Source: Alteriqipengyuania_B sp035481675
GTDB taxonomy: Bacteria > Pseudomonadota > Alphaproteobacteria > Sphingomonadales > Sphingomonadaceae
Assembly: GCF_035481675.1 (NCBI RefSeq)
Contig: NZ_JAYJJW010000001.1
Coordinates: 1,674,001-1,738,000, forward strand
Reading direction: 5' to 3'
DNA length: 64,000 bases
Part shown: one piece after another, positions 7,767 to 15,928 of the stretch
Numbering within the stretch: position 1 is the stretch's first letter
How the letters are laid out: each line of letters starts with the position of its first letter
Translations under genes and position numbers: made by a program
The notes under the pieces: generated by a model
Told to the model about the DNA's origin: nothing
Databases searched by the model: none
What the model saw: the letters and a program-made list of their open reading frames with translations, nothing else

Positions 7767-10307
7767 ATGGACGAGAACAGCGAAAAGACGGGCGAAAACG
7801 CCCGCAATTCCAACAGCTACGGCGCCGATTCCATCAAGGTCCTGAAGGGCCTCGATGCCGTGCGCAAGCGGCCCGGCATGTATATCGGCGATACGGACGA
7901 CGGATCAGGCCTGCACCACATGGTCTTCGAAGTCTCCGACAACGCCATCGACGAGGCGCTGGCCGGGCACTGCGACCTGGTGCTGATCGAACTCAACGCC
8001 GACGGCAGCGTCAGCGTGGAGGACAACGGCCGCGGCATCCCGGTGGATATGCACAAGGAAGAAGGCGTCTCCGCGGCGGAGGTCATCATGACCCAGCTGC
8101 ACGCCGGCGGAAAGTTCGAGAATACGAGCGACGACAACGCCTACAAGGTGTCCGGCGGCCTCCACGGGGTCGGCGTGTCGGTGGTAAACGCGCTGTCCGA
8201 ATGGCTGGAGCTGGTCATCTGGCGTGACGGCAAGGTCCACGAAATGCGTTTCGAGCATGGCGAGGCGGTGAAATCGCTCGAAGTCACGGGCGATGCACCC
8301 CCGGTGGCGAGCAACGGCGACGATAACGGCCTGAAGAAGGGCACCCGCGTCACCTTCATGCCCAGCACGGAGACGTTCAAGAACGTCACCACTTTCGATT
8401 TCGACAAGCTGGAGCATCGCTACCGCGAGCTTGCCTTCCTCAATTCCGGCGTGCGCATCCTGCTGCGCGACAATCGCGGCGAGGACGTGGCCGAGCACGA
8501 CCTGTTCTACGAAGGCGGCATCGCGGCGTTCGTGTCCTATCTCGATCGCAACAAGCAGCCCTTGGTGCCCGATCCCATTTCGGTGAGCGCGGAGAAGGAC
8601 GGCATCGGCATCGACGTCGCGCTGGAATGGAACGACAGCTACTACGAAAACGTCCTGTGCTTCACCAACAACATCCCGCAGCGTGACGGCGGCACCCACC
8701 TGGCCGCATTCCGCGCCGCGCTGACCCGCACGCTGAACAACTACGCCAGCGCCAGCGGGTTGATGAAGAAGGAAAAGGTCAGCCTGTCGGGCGAGGATAT
8801 GCGCGAAGGGCTGACCGCCATCGTCTCCGTCAAGCTGCCCGATCCCAAGTTCGGCAGCCAGACGAAGGACAAGCTGGTCTCCTCCGAAGTGCGCCAGCCG
8901 CTGGAAAGCCTGATGGGCGAGAAGATGACCGAGTGGCTGGAGGAAAACCCCGCCCACGCCAAGGCCATCATCCAGAAGATCATCGATGCCGCCGCCGCGC
9001 GCGAGGCTGCGCGCCGTGCGCGCGAGATGAGCCGCAAGGGCGCGATGAGCATCGCCAGCCTGCCCGGCAAGCTGGCCGATTGCCAGAACCGCGATCCGGC
9101 GCAGTGCGAACTGTTCCTGGTGGAGGGCGATTCCGCCGGCGGCAGCGCCAAGCAGGGCCGCGACCGCAAGATTCAGGCGATCCTGCCGCTGAAGGGCAAG
9201 ATCCTGAACGTGGAACGCGCAAGGTTCGACCGGATCATCGGATCGAAGGAAGTCGGCACGCTGATCCAGGCGATGGGCACGGGGCTGCGCGACGAATTTG
9301 ATCTCAACAAGCTGCGCTATCACAAGATCGTGATCATGACCGACGCCGACGTCGACGGTGCGCATATCCGCACGCTGCTGCTCACCTTCTTCCATCGCCA
9401 GATGCCGGAAATCGTGAAGAACGGGCACCTGTTCATCGCCCAGCCGCCGCTGTTCAAGGTCAGCAAGGGCCGCAGCGAGGTTTACCTGAAGGACCAGGCC
9501 GCGCTGGACCGCTACCTGGTCGATGGCGGCTTGCAGGACCGCATCCTGCTGTCCGACAGCGACGAGTACAACGAGGCCGAGCTGCGCCCGATGGTCGAGC
9601 AGGCGCTGCGGATCCGCAACCTGATCGCCTTCGTACCGCGCAAGTACGATCCGGCGATCATCGAGGCGATGGCGCTGGCCGGGGCGTTCGATCCCGCAGC
9701 TTCGCGCGATGCGCGCGAGGCCGCGATGACCCGCGCCGCCGAGCGGATGCAGATGAGCGACCCCGAAGCGACATGGAGCGGGACGCTGACCGATAATGGC
9801 GCGCGGCTCGACCGGGTGTGGCGCGGCGTGACCGACGTGCATCTCATCGAAGGCAAGTTCCTCGAAAGCGCGGAGGCCCGCCGCCTCCACGGCCTCGTCG
9901 CCGGGCTGGGCGATATTTACGCCAATCCCGCAAGGCTGGTGAAGCGCGGCAGCGCCGAAGCCGAAGCGCAAGCGGCGGCCGATGCGGCCGAGGACGAGAC
10001 CGACGCGGAAGCGCCCGCCTTCAAGCTCGACGGCACCATCACCCGCCCGACCGAACTGCTCGACGCGGTCCTTGCCGCCGGGCGCAAGGGCATGTCGGTG
10101 CAGCGTTATAAGGGACTGGGCGAAATGAACGCGGAACAGCTGTGGGAGACCACGCTCGATCCCGACAACCGCGCCCTGCTGCAAGTGAAGGTCGAGGATG
10201 CCGACGTGACGGACGAGATCTTCACCCGCCTGATGGGCGACGTGGTCGAACCGCGCCGCGAATTCATCCAGGATAACGCGCTGAACGTCGCCAACCTCGA
10301 CGTCTGA
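7767..10307 (+). CDS. gyrB: DNA gyrase subunit B
   Basis: ATPase subunit of gyrase, which introduces negative supercoils together with GyrA. 846 residues. The GHKL ATPase domain has NAIDEALAGHCD, DNGRGIP and GGLHGVGVSVVNALS. The TOPRIM domain (from about residue 450) has EGDSAGGSAKQGRDR and DADVDGAHI, and the tail motif QRYKGLGEMN is present. An acidic, alanine-rich insertion (about residues 730-750) before the tail explains the extra length over the E. coli protein (804). The ATG at 7767 is chosen because the conserved core SIKVLKGLDAVRKRPGMY follows at residue 23; the upstream open frame is antisense to sdaA. Confidence 0.98.
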   Translation: MDENSEKTGENARNSNSYGADSIKVLKGLDAVRKRPGMYIGDTDDGSGLHHMVFEVSDNAIDEALAGHCDLVLIELNADGSVSVEDNGRGIPVDMHKEEGVSAAEVIMTQLHAGGKFENTSDDNAYKVSGGLHGVGVSVVNALSEWLELVIWRDGKVHEMRFEHGEAVKSLEVTGDAPPVASNGDDNGLKKGTRVTFMPSTETFKNVTTFDFDKLEHRYRELAFLNSGVRILLRDNRGEDVAEHDLFYEGGIAAFVSYLDRNKQPLVPDPISVSAEKDGIGIDVALEWNDSYYENVLCFTNNIPQRDGGTHLAAFRAALTRTLNNYASASGLMKKEKVSLSGEDMREGLTAIVSVKLPDPKFGSQTKDKLVSSEVRQPLESLMGEKMTEWLEENPAHAKAIIQKIIDAAAAREAARRAREMSRKGAMSIASLPGKLADCQNRDPAQCELFLVEGDSAGGSAKQGRDRKIQAILPLKGKILNVERARFDRIIGSKEVGTLIQAMGTGLRDEFDLNKLRYHKIVIMTDADVDGAHIRTLLLTFFHRQMPEIVKNGHLFIAQPPLFKVSKGRSEVYLKDQAALDRYLVDGGLQDRILLSDSDEYNEAELRPMVEQALRIRNLIAFVPRKYDPAIIEAMALAGAFDPAASRDAREAAMTRAAERMQMSDPEATWSGTLTDNGARLDRVWRGVTDVHLIEGKFLESAEARRLHGLVAGLGDIYANPARLVKRGSAEAEAQAAADAAEDETDAEAPAFKLDGTITRPTELLDAVLAAGRKGMSVQRYKGLGEMNAEQLWETTLDPDNRALLQVKVEDADVTDEIFTRLMGDVVEPRREFIQDNALNVANLDV

Positions 10308-10319
10308 GCGACGTACACG

Positions 10320-10347
10320 AACGGCGCGGCATCGCTGCCGCGCCGTT
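10320..10347 (+). terminator. Terminator after gyrB, possibly bidirectional
   Basis: A perfect 12-bp stem (AACGGCGCGGCA / TGCCGCGCCGTT) with loop TCGC lies 12 bp past the gyrB stop. It also sits 18 bp past the stop of the convergent gene and may serve both. Confidence 0.75.
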
Positions 10348-10365
10348 TGCAATTGACGCTGCTAT

Positions 10366-11031
10366 TTAGCCCAGAAGCGACTTGGTCGTGTGGGGACGCT
10401 CGCTGGCAGGCGCTGCCTCCACGCGGTCGTCTACCCCGTCGCCGTCACGATCGACGCGGCGCGTCTCGGCGCGGTCATCGATACCGTCGCCGTCTCGGTC
10501 GATCTTTCCGCCGCTCACCATTTCGGCGAACAGCTTCTCGTAGTGGTTGAGCGCCTGGCGCAGGTCCTCGGTCGAGGCGTCGTGCTGGCGATCGGCAATC
10601 TCGTGGCCGGCGCGGTAATGGCGCGCCACATCGCCGTAATCGACGGTCAGGTCTTCGTATCGACGGTCGAAATCGGTCATCGGAAAGCCGCGGGTCTGCA
10701 TGACATTGGTCAGCAGGCGGTCTGCGCGCAGCACCGCTTCGTTCGGGGCATCCACGAAAAGCGCCTTCGTTTCGGTCCACTCGCCGGTGAAACGCTCGCG
10801 CTCCTCCGCATCGAGCGGGCGGATGTCGAACTGGTGGACCCGCTTTTCCCGTTCGATCAGGTCGCGTTCGGCCTTGTCCGTGCTTCCGCGGTCTTCGACG
10901 GTGCGGTCGTATTCGTCGCCATACTGGTCGCGCAGGGCGTCCGTACGCTTCTTGCGCATCGCCATCCACAGGATCAGCAGCAGAACGACAACCGCCACGG
11001 CGGCGATCACGATGATTGTAGTATTGTCCAT
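10366..11031 (-). CDS. Membrane-anchored protein with C-terminal Asp-Gly repeats
   Basis: A 221-residue protein with one N-terminal transmembrane helix (residues 5-24) and a soluble alpha-helical domain. The domain resembles a widespread uncharacterised family (RDQYGDEYDRTV, IRPLDAEERERF and FVDAPNEAVLRADRLL segments). Two copies of a DRDGDGIDDR-type calcium-binding motif end the protein (about residues 178-205), as in thrombospondin type 3 or dockerin-like loops. Function unknown. The start codon is fixed by a leader hairpin that presents AGGGAGA in its loop directly before the ATG. Confidence 0.75.
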   Translation of the reverse strand: MDNTTIIVIAAVAVVVLLLILWMAMRKKRTDALRDQYGDEYDRTVEDRGSTDKAERDLIEREKRVHQFDIRPLDAEERERFTGEWTETKALFVDAPNEAVLRADRLLTNVMQTRGFPMTDFDRRYEDLTVDYGDVARHYRAGHEIADRQHDASTEDLRQALNHYEKLFAEMVSGGKIDRDGDGIDDRAETRRVDRDGDGVDDRVEAAPASERPHTTKSLLG

Positions 11032-11054
11032 GGGTTCATCTCCCTGGTGAACCC
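11032..11054 (-). promoter_or_regulatory. Leader hairpin with Shine-Dalgarno in the loop
   Basis: On the minus strand GGGTTCA pairs with TGAACCC around the loop CCAGGGAGA, and the stem ends exactly at the ATG of the membrane-anchored protein. The ribosome-binding sequence is therefore displayed in a 9-nt loop. Confidence 0.5.
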
Positions 11055-11223
11055 TCCCGATTGCCTTCTAAACCCCTGACGACGCGCCCTGTTCCGCGTC
11101 CTGCACTGCATCGGACCGGTTTCGCGCGCGCCCGACTACGCAAAAGTCCGGATGGTGCGGTTTGCCATGGGCCAAAGCCCCCTCGCCTAACGCTGGTTGC
11201 GTCAGGAAACGGAGAGAAGAAAC

Positions 11224-13011
11224 GTGGGCGAATTCATCCTGCGGTGGGACGGTGTGGTGTTGGCAGTGGCGCTGTGCGGCATGCTGGTGGCGTGGCTGCA
11301 GGGCAGCGTGCGCTTCGAGCGGCTGACGGCGGAGCAGCGCAAGGAAATGGACCGTATCGCCGCACGCGAGCGGTCGGCCAGCCTTACTCTGGCGGAGCGC
11401 AACCGCCTGCTCGAACTGACGGAGGAGATCGCCGAAATCGGCCACTGGCGGCTGGACCTGGAAAGCAACGAACTGTTCTGGTCCGACGGGATCGCCCGCA
11501 TCCATGGGCTGGAGCCCGGCAAGACGCCTCCGCTGGCCGAAGCGATCGATTTCTACCACCCGGAAGACCGAGAGACCGTGGCAGCCCATGTCGAGGAAGG
11601 CCGCGCGAACGGCACGCCGTGGATTTTCCGCGCCCGCCTGATCGCCGCCGACGGCACGCACAAATATGTCGAGGCACGCGGCCAGCCGGAACTCGATCCG
11701 CAAGGCAACCCGGTCGCCCTGTTCGGCATGCTGGCCGACCGCAGCGGCGAATACCGGATGCGAAGCGAAGTGGAGGCCGAGCGCGACCGCGCCAATGAGA
11801 TGAGCCGCGCCAAGGCCGCCTTCCTCTCGCGCCTCAGCCACCAGTTGCGCGAACCCGCGGCCACGGTGGTAGGCTACAGCGACATGCTGTCGCGCGAAGT
11901 GGAGGAGCCGAATCTGCTGCGCTCGCTCGCACAGGTTTCGCATAGCGCGGGCCGGATTACCGAAATCCTCGACGACGTGCTCGATCTTGCCAAGGTGGAG
12001 GCCGGCGCGATGTCGGTCGATGTCGCGCCGACCGATCTCGCTGCGCTGCTGAAGGACATCGTGGACCGGGGCTGCCAGCGCGCCCGCGAAAAGCACTTGT
12101 CGCTGTCCCTCAGGCTCGACGAGAGCGTGCCTGCCGCCATCCTGACCGACGAGCGCCGCCTGCGGCAGATCGTCGAAAACCTCATCGCCAACGCCATCAC
12201 CTATACCGACAGCGGCTTCATCGTGGTGGCGGCCAAGGCCGTGGACGGGATGCTGAAGATCACCGTGCGCGATACGGGCATCGGGATCGACCCGGCCGCG
12301 CACAAGGTCATTTTCGAGGAATTCCGCCAGCTTCCGGTCAATATCGCGCGGCCAGAGGGCGGCATAGGACTGGGGCTGCCGATCGGGCGCCAGCTCGCCC
12401 GGATGCTCGGCGGGCAGCTGATGGTCGATAGCACGCCAGGCAACGGCAGCACGTTCACCCTGTCGATCCCCTGCCGGCGGAGCGAGGCCGCGCCGCGGCG
12501 GCACCGGGTGGAGCCCCCGCAAGCGCCCGCCCATCCCCCGGCCCGTTCCGCCGCCCGCCAGCCGGCGCCCTCGCCGCGGCCGGCAAGCCGGAAGGGAGCG
12601 CAGCCCGGCCGCGTCCTGCTTGCCGAGGATCACGAAATCAACCAGCTGCTGATCGGCAAGATGGGGTACGCGCTGGGCCTGGCGGTGGATGTTGCGGAAA
12701 ACGGGCAAGTGGCTGTCGACATGGTGCGCGCGGCCGATGCGGCCGGCACGCCCTACGCCCTCGTCCTGATGGACTTGCAGATGCCGGTGATGACCGGTCT
12801 GGAAGCGTGCCTCGCCCTGCGCGAGGCGGGGTGGGATACCGAACGCCTGCCGATCCTGGCGATCAGCGCCAATGCCTTTCCCGACGACGTGAAGGCCTGC
12901 GCTGATGCCGGGATGCAGGGCCACATCGCCAAGCCCGTCACGCTGGAGCGGCTGGCCGCCAAGGTCAGGCCCTATGTCGAGGTTACGCCGGCTGCCGGAA
13001 AGGCGGCCTGA
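11224..13011 (+). CDS. Hybrid histidine kinase (TM-PAS-HisKA-HATPase-REC)
   Basis: A 595-residue sensor with one N-terminal membrane helix (about residues 9-25), a coiled coil, and a PAS domain with the GHWRLD and FWSDGIARIHG strands. The HisKA dimerisation helix has LSHQLREPAA (phospho-accepting His) and is followed by an ATPase domain with NLIANAITYT, DTGIGIDP and GIGLGLPIG. A proline- and arginine-rich linker of about 45 residues leads to a receiver domain. That domain has an acidic pair in LLAEDHE, the phospho-acceptor in LMDLQMP and the lysine in AKPV. Signal and output are unknown. The GTG at 11224 is preferred because GGAGAGAAG lies before it; a TTG at 11197 would add nine residues. 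Confidence 0.88.
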   Translation: MGEFILRWDGVVLAVALCGMLVAWLQGSVRFERLTAEQRKEMDRIAARERSASLTLAERNRLLELTEEIAEIGHWRLDLESNELFWSDGIARIHGLEPGKTPPLAEAIDFYHPEDRETVAAHVEEGRANGTPWIFRARLIAADGTHKYVEARGQPELDPQGNPVALFGMLADRSGEYRMRSEVEAERDRANEMSRAKAAFLSRLSHQLREPAATVVGYSDMLSREVEEPNLLRSLAQVSHSAGRITEILDDVLDLAKVEAGAMSVDVAPTDLAALLKDIVDRGCQRAREKHLSLSLRLDESVPAAILTDERRLRQIVENLIANAITYTDSGFIVVAAKAVDGMLKITVRDTGIGIDPAAHKVIFEEFRQLPVNIARPEGGIGLGLPIGRQLARMLGGQLMVDSTPGNGSTFTLSIPCRRSEAAPRRHRVEPPQAPAHPPARSAARQPAPSPRPASRKGAQPGRVLLAEDHEINQLLIGKMGYALGLAVDVAENGQVAVDMVRAADAAGTPYALVLMDLQMPVMTGLEACLALREAGWDTERLPILAISANAFPDDVKACADAGMQGHIAKPVTLERLAAKVRPYVEVTPAAGKAA

Positions 13012-13029
13012 CCTCGCGCGCAGGCGAAG

Positions 13030-13653
13030 TCAGCCGGCCCCGTCGATCAGCGCCTGGGCCTGCGCTTCCAGTACCTTGTAGCGATCGTAATCGGGGCGGG
13101 CATCGCGCAGGAAGCGGGCGATCTTCATCAGGTCCGCGCCGTAATCGCCGCTCGGCTCGATCGGCTCGCCGAAGCCCAGCACATGCTCCTGCGGGTTCAC
13201 CCAGGTCGGCACGATCGGCACCCCGGCGGCAACCGCGATGTTGTAGAAGCCGGACCGCCATTCGCCGTTCGAATTGCGCGTCCCTTCCGGCGCGATCACC
13301 AGCGCAAGGTCGCTGCGCCGGTTGTATTCCTCGACCACCTGCTCGACCACGTTGGCGCGGCGGCTGCGGTCGATCGGCACGCCGCCCATGTCGAACATGA
13401 AATTGCGCATGATGCCCTTGAACAGCGTGTGCTTGCCCATGAAGGCGGGCTTCACCCCTTCCGCCGCTGTGGCGCCGACGAAGAACACGAAATCCCAGTT
13501 CGACGAATGCGGCGCACCGGCGATGACATATTTGTCGAGATGCGCGGGCAGGTTGCCTACGATCCGCCAGCCCTTCGCCTTGAAGATGCGCACGATGATC
13601 CAGCGCACGATGCGCGACAGCCACGACGGGCTGCGGACAGGCTTTTCGGACAC
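13030..13653 (-). CDS. 1-acyl-sn-glycerol-3-phosphate acyltransferase family (PlsC-like)
   Basis: A 207-residue membrane-associated acyltransferase. The HX4D catalytic motif is PHSSNWDF and the glycerophosphate-binding motif is APEGTR. It is shorter than PlsC of E. coli (245) and belongs to a group of PlsC-domain proteins whose acceptor is not established. The GTG at 13653 has GGGAGAGAAGC directly upstream; an ATG further out lacks an RBS. It is convergent with the hybrid kinase, 18 bp apart. Confidence 0.85.
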   Translation of the reverse strand: MSEKPVRSPSWLSRIVRWIIVRIFKAKGWRIVGNLPAHLDKYVIAGAPHSSNWDFVFFVGATAAEGVKPAFMGKHTLFKGIMRNFMFDMGGVPIDRSRRANVVEQVVEEYNRRSDLALVIAPEGTRNSNGEWRSGFYNIAVAAGVPIVPTWVNPQEHVLGFGEPIEPSGDYGADLMKIARFLRDARPDYDRYKVLEAQAQALIDGAG

Positions 13654-13731
13654 GCTTCTCTCCCTACGAGGGGTGCCTAGCAGTGGAGAGCGAAGTTGCG
13701 AAGCGTCGAGGCGCGGCAATCCGCCAAGACG

Positions 13732-14256
13732 CTACATTGCGATCCATTGCGCGAAGAGACGATTGAACATGAAGGTGAAAAAGCCCGCCACCAGCAAGGC
13801 GCCGATAACGATGCCTCGCACGTGTCCGCGGTGGGCCAGGTGGTTGCCCGCCCGTGCGCTTGCGACAATCCGCCAGCACACGAACAACGTCAGGATGCTG
13901 AGCAAATGGATCAGGCTGAACCCGCCGTCGTTGAGGTCCCGGATGAAGAACGTGTCGATCGCAGTGGTCACCATGGCGGCGATCCAGACATAGCCCATGA
14001 TCCTGTGGGCCCTGTCTCCCTTGGCGCGCAGCAACAGGACCGGCGTCAGCGCAAGGGCAATCGCCAATGTGCCGAAATGCACCGGGTAGGTGACAGGTAC
14101 CAGCGCCAGCTCCGCGCGGCCCCGCCAAAGGGCGAGCGACATCGCGCCGAGCATGGCGACACAGCCAGCCGCAAGGATGTAATCCATTGCCTGCGGCACG
14201 TAGCCCCATAATTTCACGGATTTTTCGTCGGTCGCCCGCTGCGCTTTCGTCGCCAT
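13732..14256 (-). CDS. DUF2306-like membrane protein
   Basis: A 174-residue protein with five predicted membrane helices. It has the H-F-G-x-L-A, RAHRIMGYVWIAAM and SLIHLLSI features of the DUF2306 family, including conserved membrane histidines that hint at haem or metal binding. Function unknown. GAGAGGGGGA precedes the ATG. It lies between mccB and the PlsC-like gene on the same strand. Confidence 0.7.
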   Translation of the reverse strand: MATKAQRATDEKSVKLWGYVPQAMDYILAAGCVAMLGAMSLALWRGRAELALVPVTYPVHFGTLAIALALTPVLLLRAKGDRAHRIMGYVWIAAMVTTAIDTFFIRDLNDGGFSLIHLLSILTLFVCWRIVASARAGNHLAHRGHVRGIVIGALLVAGFFTFMFNRLFAQWIAM

Positions 14257-14320
14257 GCCGTCCCCCTCTCGATCCCGGAGAATGGCGTCACAGAACCGCG
14301 GCGTGTCGGCAAGGCCGCCA

Positions 14321-15928
14321 CTACATCCGGAACACGCCGAATTGCGGCCGTTCGGGGATCGGCGCTTCGAGCGTGGCGGCGAAGGCGAGGCCGAGGACGT
14401 CGCGCGTCTGGACCGGATCGATCACGCCGTCGTCCCACAGGCGCGCGGTGGCGTAGTAGGGGTTGCCCTCGTCCTCGTATTTCTGGCGGATGGGCGCCTT
14501 GAATTCCTCGGCCTGTTCGTCGGTCCAGCTGTCGGCGTCGCGGTGGACGGTGGCGAGCACGCTGGCAGCCTGCTCCCCGCCCATCACCGAAATGCGCGCA
14601 TTGGGCCAGGTGAACAGGAAGCGCGGGGAATAGGCGCGGCCGCACATGCCGTAATTGCCCGCCCCGAAGCTGCCGCCGATGACCACGGTGACCTTCGGTA
14701 CCGTGGCGGTGGCGACCGCAGTCACCAGCTTGGCGCCATGCTTGGCGATGCCTTCCGCTTCGTATTTCCCGCCGACCATGAAGCCGGAAATGTTCTGGAG
14801 GAACAGCAGCGGGATGCGGCGCTGGCAGGCAAGCTCGATGAAATGCGCACCCTTCTGCGCGCTTTCGGAGAACAGCACGCCGTTGTTGGCGAGGATCGCC
14901 ACCGGCATGCCCCAGATATGCGCGAAACCGCAGACTAGCGTGCTGCCGTAATTGGCCTTGAATTCGTGGAATTCGCTGCCGTCGACCAACCGCGCGATCA
15001 CCTCGTGCACGTCGTAAGGCGCGCGGACATCGTCGGGGATCAGGGCGTAGAGATCGTCCGCGTCGAATTTGGGCGGGCGCGGATCGCGCAGGCCCACGTC
15101 CCTGGCCGCCGCATGGTTGTCGCCAAGGTGGCTGACGATATCGCGCACGATGGTGAGCGCGTGCTCGTCGTTCTCCGCCAGATGGTCGACCACGCCGGAC
15201 TTTTTGGCGTGGAGGTCGCCGCCGCCGAGGTCCTCGGCGCTGATTTCCTCGCCCGTCGCTGCCTTCACAAGTGGCGGTCCGGCGAGGAAGATCGTGCCCT
15301 GGTTGCGCACGATCACCGTCTCGTCGGACATGGCAGGCACGTATGCGCCGCCCGCAGTGCAGCTGCCCATGACGCAGGCGATCTGCGGGATGCCCAGCGC
15401 GCTCATGTTCGCCTGATTGAAGAAGATGCGCCCGAAATGGTCGCGGTCCGGGAAGACCTCTGCCTGGTAGGGCAGGTTCGCCCCGCCGCTGTCGACGAGG
15501 TAGATGCACGGCAAGCGGTTGTCCTGCGCGATCTCCTGCGCGCGCAGGTGCTTCTTGACCGTCATCGGGTAATAGCTGCCGCCCTTCACCGTGGGGTCGT
15601 TGCAGGCGATCATCACCTGCCGCCCGCTGACCCGCCCGATGCCTGCAATCATGCTCGCGCCCGACACGTCGCCTTCGTACATGCCGTTCGCGGCCAGCTG
15701 CCCGATTTCGAGAAAGGGCGAGCCGGGATCGAGCAGCCGCTCCACCCGCTCGCGCGGCAGCAGCTTGCCGCGGCTGACATGGCGCTCGCGATGCTTCTCG
15801 CTGCCGCCCAGCGCAGCCTCGGCGACACGCTCGCGCAGCTCTGCGGCCAGCGCCTTGTTGTGCGCGAACCGCGCCTTGGCGTCAGGCGCTTCGCGGTCGA
15901 GGGTGGAGGTGAGGACCGGCGCGGTCAT
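14321..15928 (-). CDS. mccB: Methylcrotonoyl-CoA carboxylase, carboxyltransferase subunit
   Basis: Transfers CO2 from carboxybiotin to 3-methylcrotonyl-CoA in leucine breakdown. 535 residues, the normal length. Family motifs include RGKLLPRERVERLLDPGSPF, YLVDSGGANLP, MGSCTAGGAYVPAM and the second half-site FLQNISGFMVGG with IGGSFGAGNYGMCG. The ATG overlaps the ivd stop (ATGA), as expected for one operon. The biotin-carrying partner MccA is not next to it here. Confidence 0.93.
   Translation of the reverse strand: MTAPVLTSTLDREAPDAKARFAHNKALAAELRERVAEAALGGSEKHRERHVSRGKLLPRERVERLLDPGSPFLEIGQLAANGMYEGDVSGASMIAGIGRVSGRQVMIACNDPTVKGGSYYPMTVKKHLRAQEIAQDNRLPCIYLVDSGGANLPYQAEVFPDRDHFGRIFFNQANMSALGIPQIACVMGSCTAGGAYVPAMSDETVIVRNQGTIFLAGPPLVKAATGEEISAEDLGGGDLHAKKSGVVDHLAENDEHALTIVRDIVSHLGDNHAAARDVGLRDPRPPKFDADDLYALIPDDVRAPYDVHEVIARLVDGSEFHEFKANYGSTLVCGFAHIWGMPVAILANNGVLFSESAQKGAHFIELACQRRIPLLFLQNISGFMVGGKYEAEGIAKHGAKLVTAVATATVPKVTVVIGGSFGAGNYGMCGRAYSPRFLFTWPNARISVMGGEQAASVLATVHRDADSWTDEQAEEFKAPIRQKYEDEGNPYYATARLWDDGVIDPVQTRDVLGLAFAATLEAPIPERPQFGVFRM

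Noticed and set aside
7905..10352. 815-codon open frame antisense to gyrB
   Set aside because: GC-rich genes give long antisense frames; the translation is low-complexity without any domain, while gyrB is fully recognisable on the other strand.
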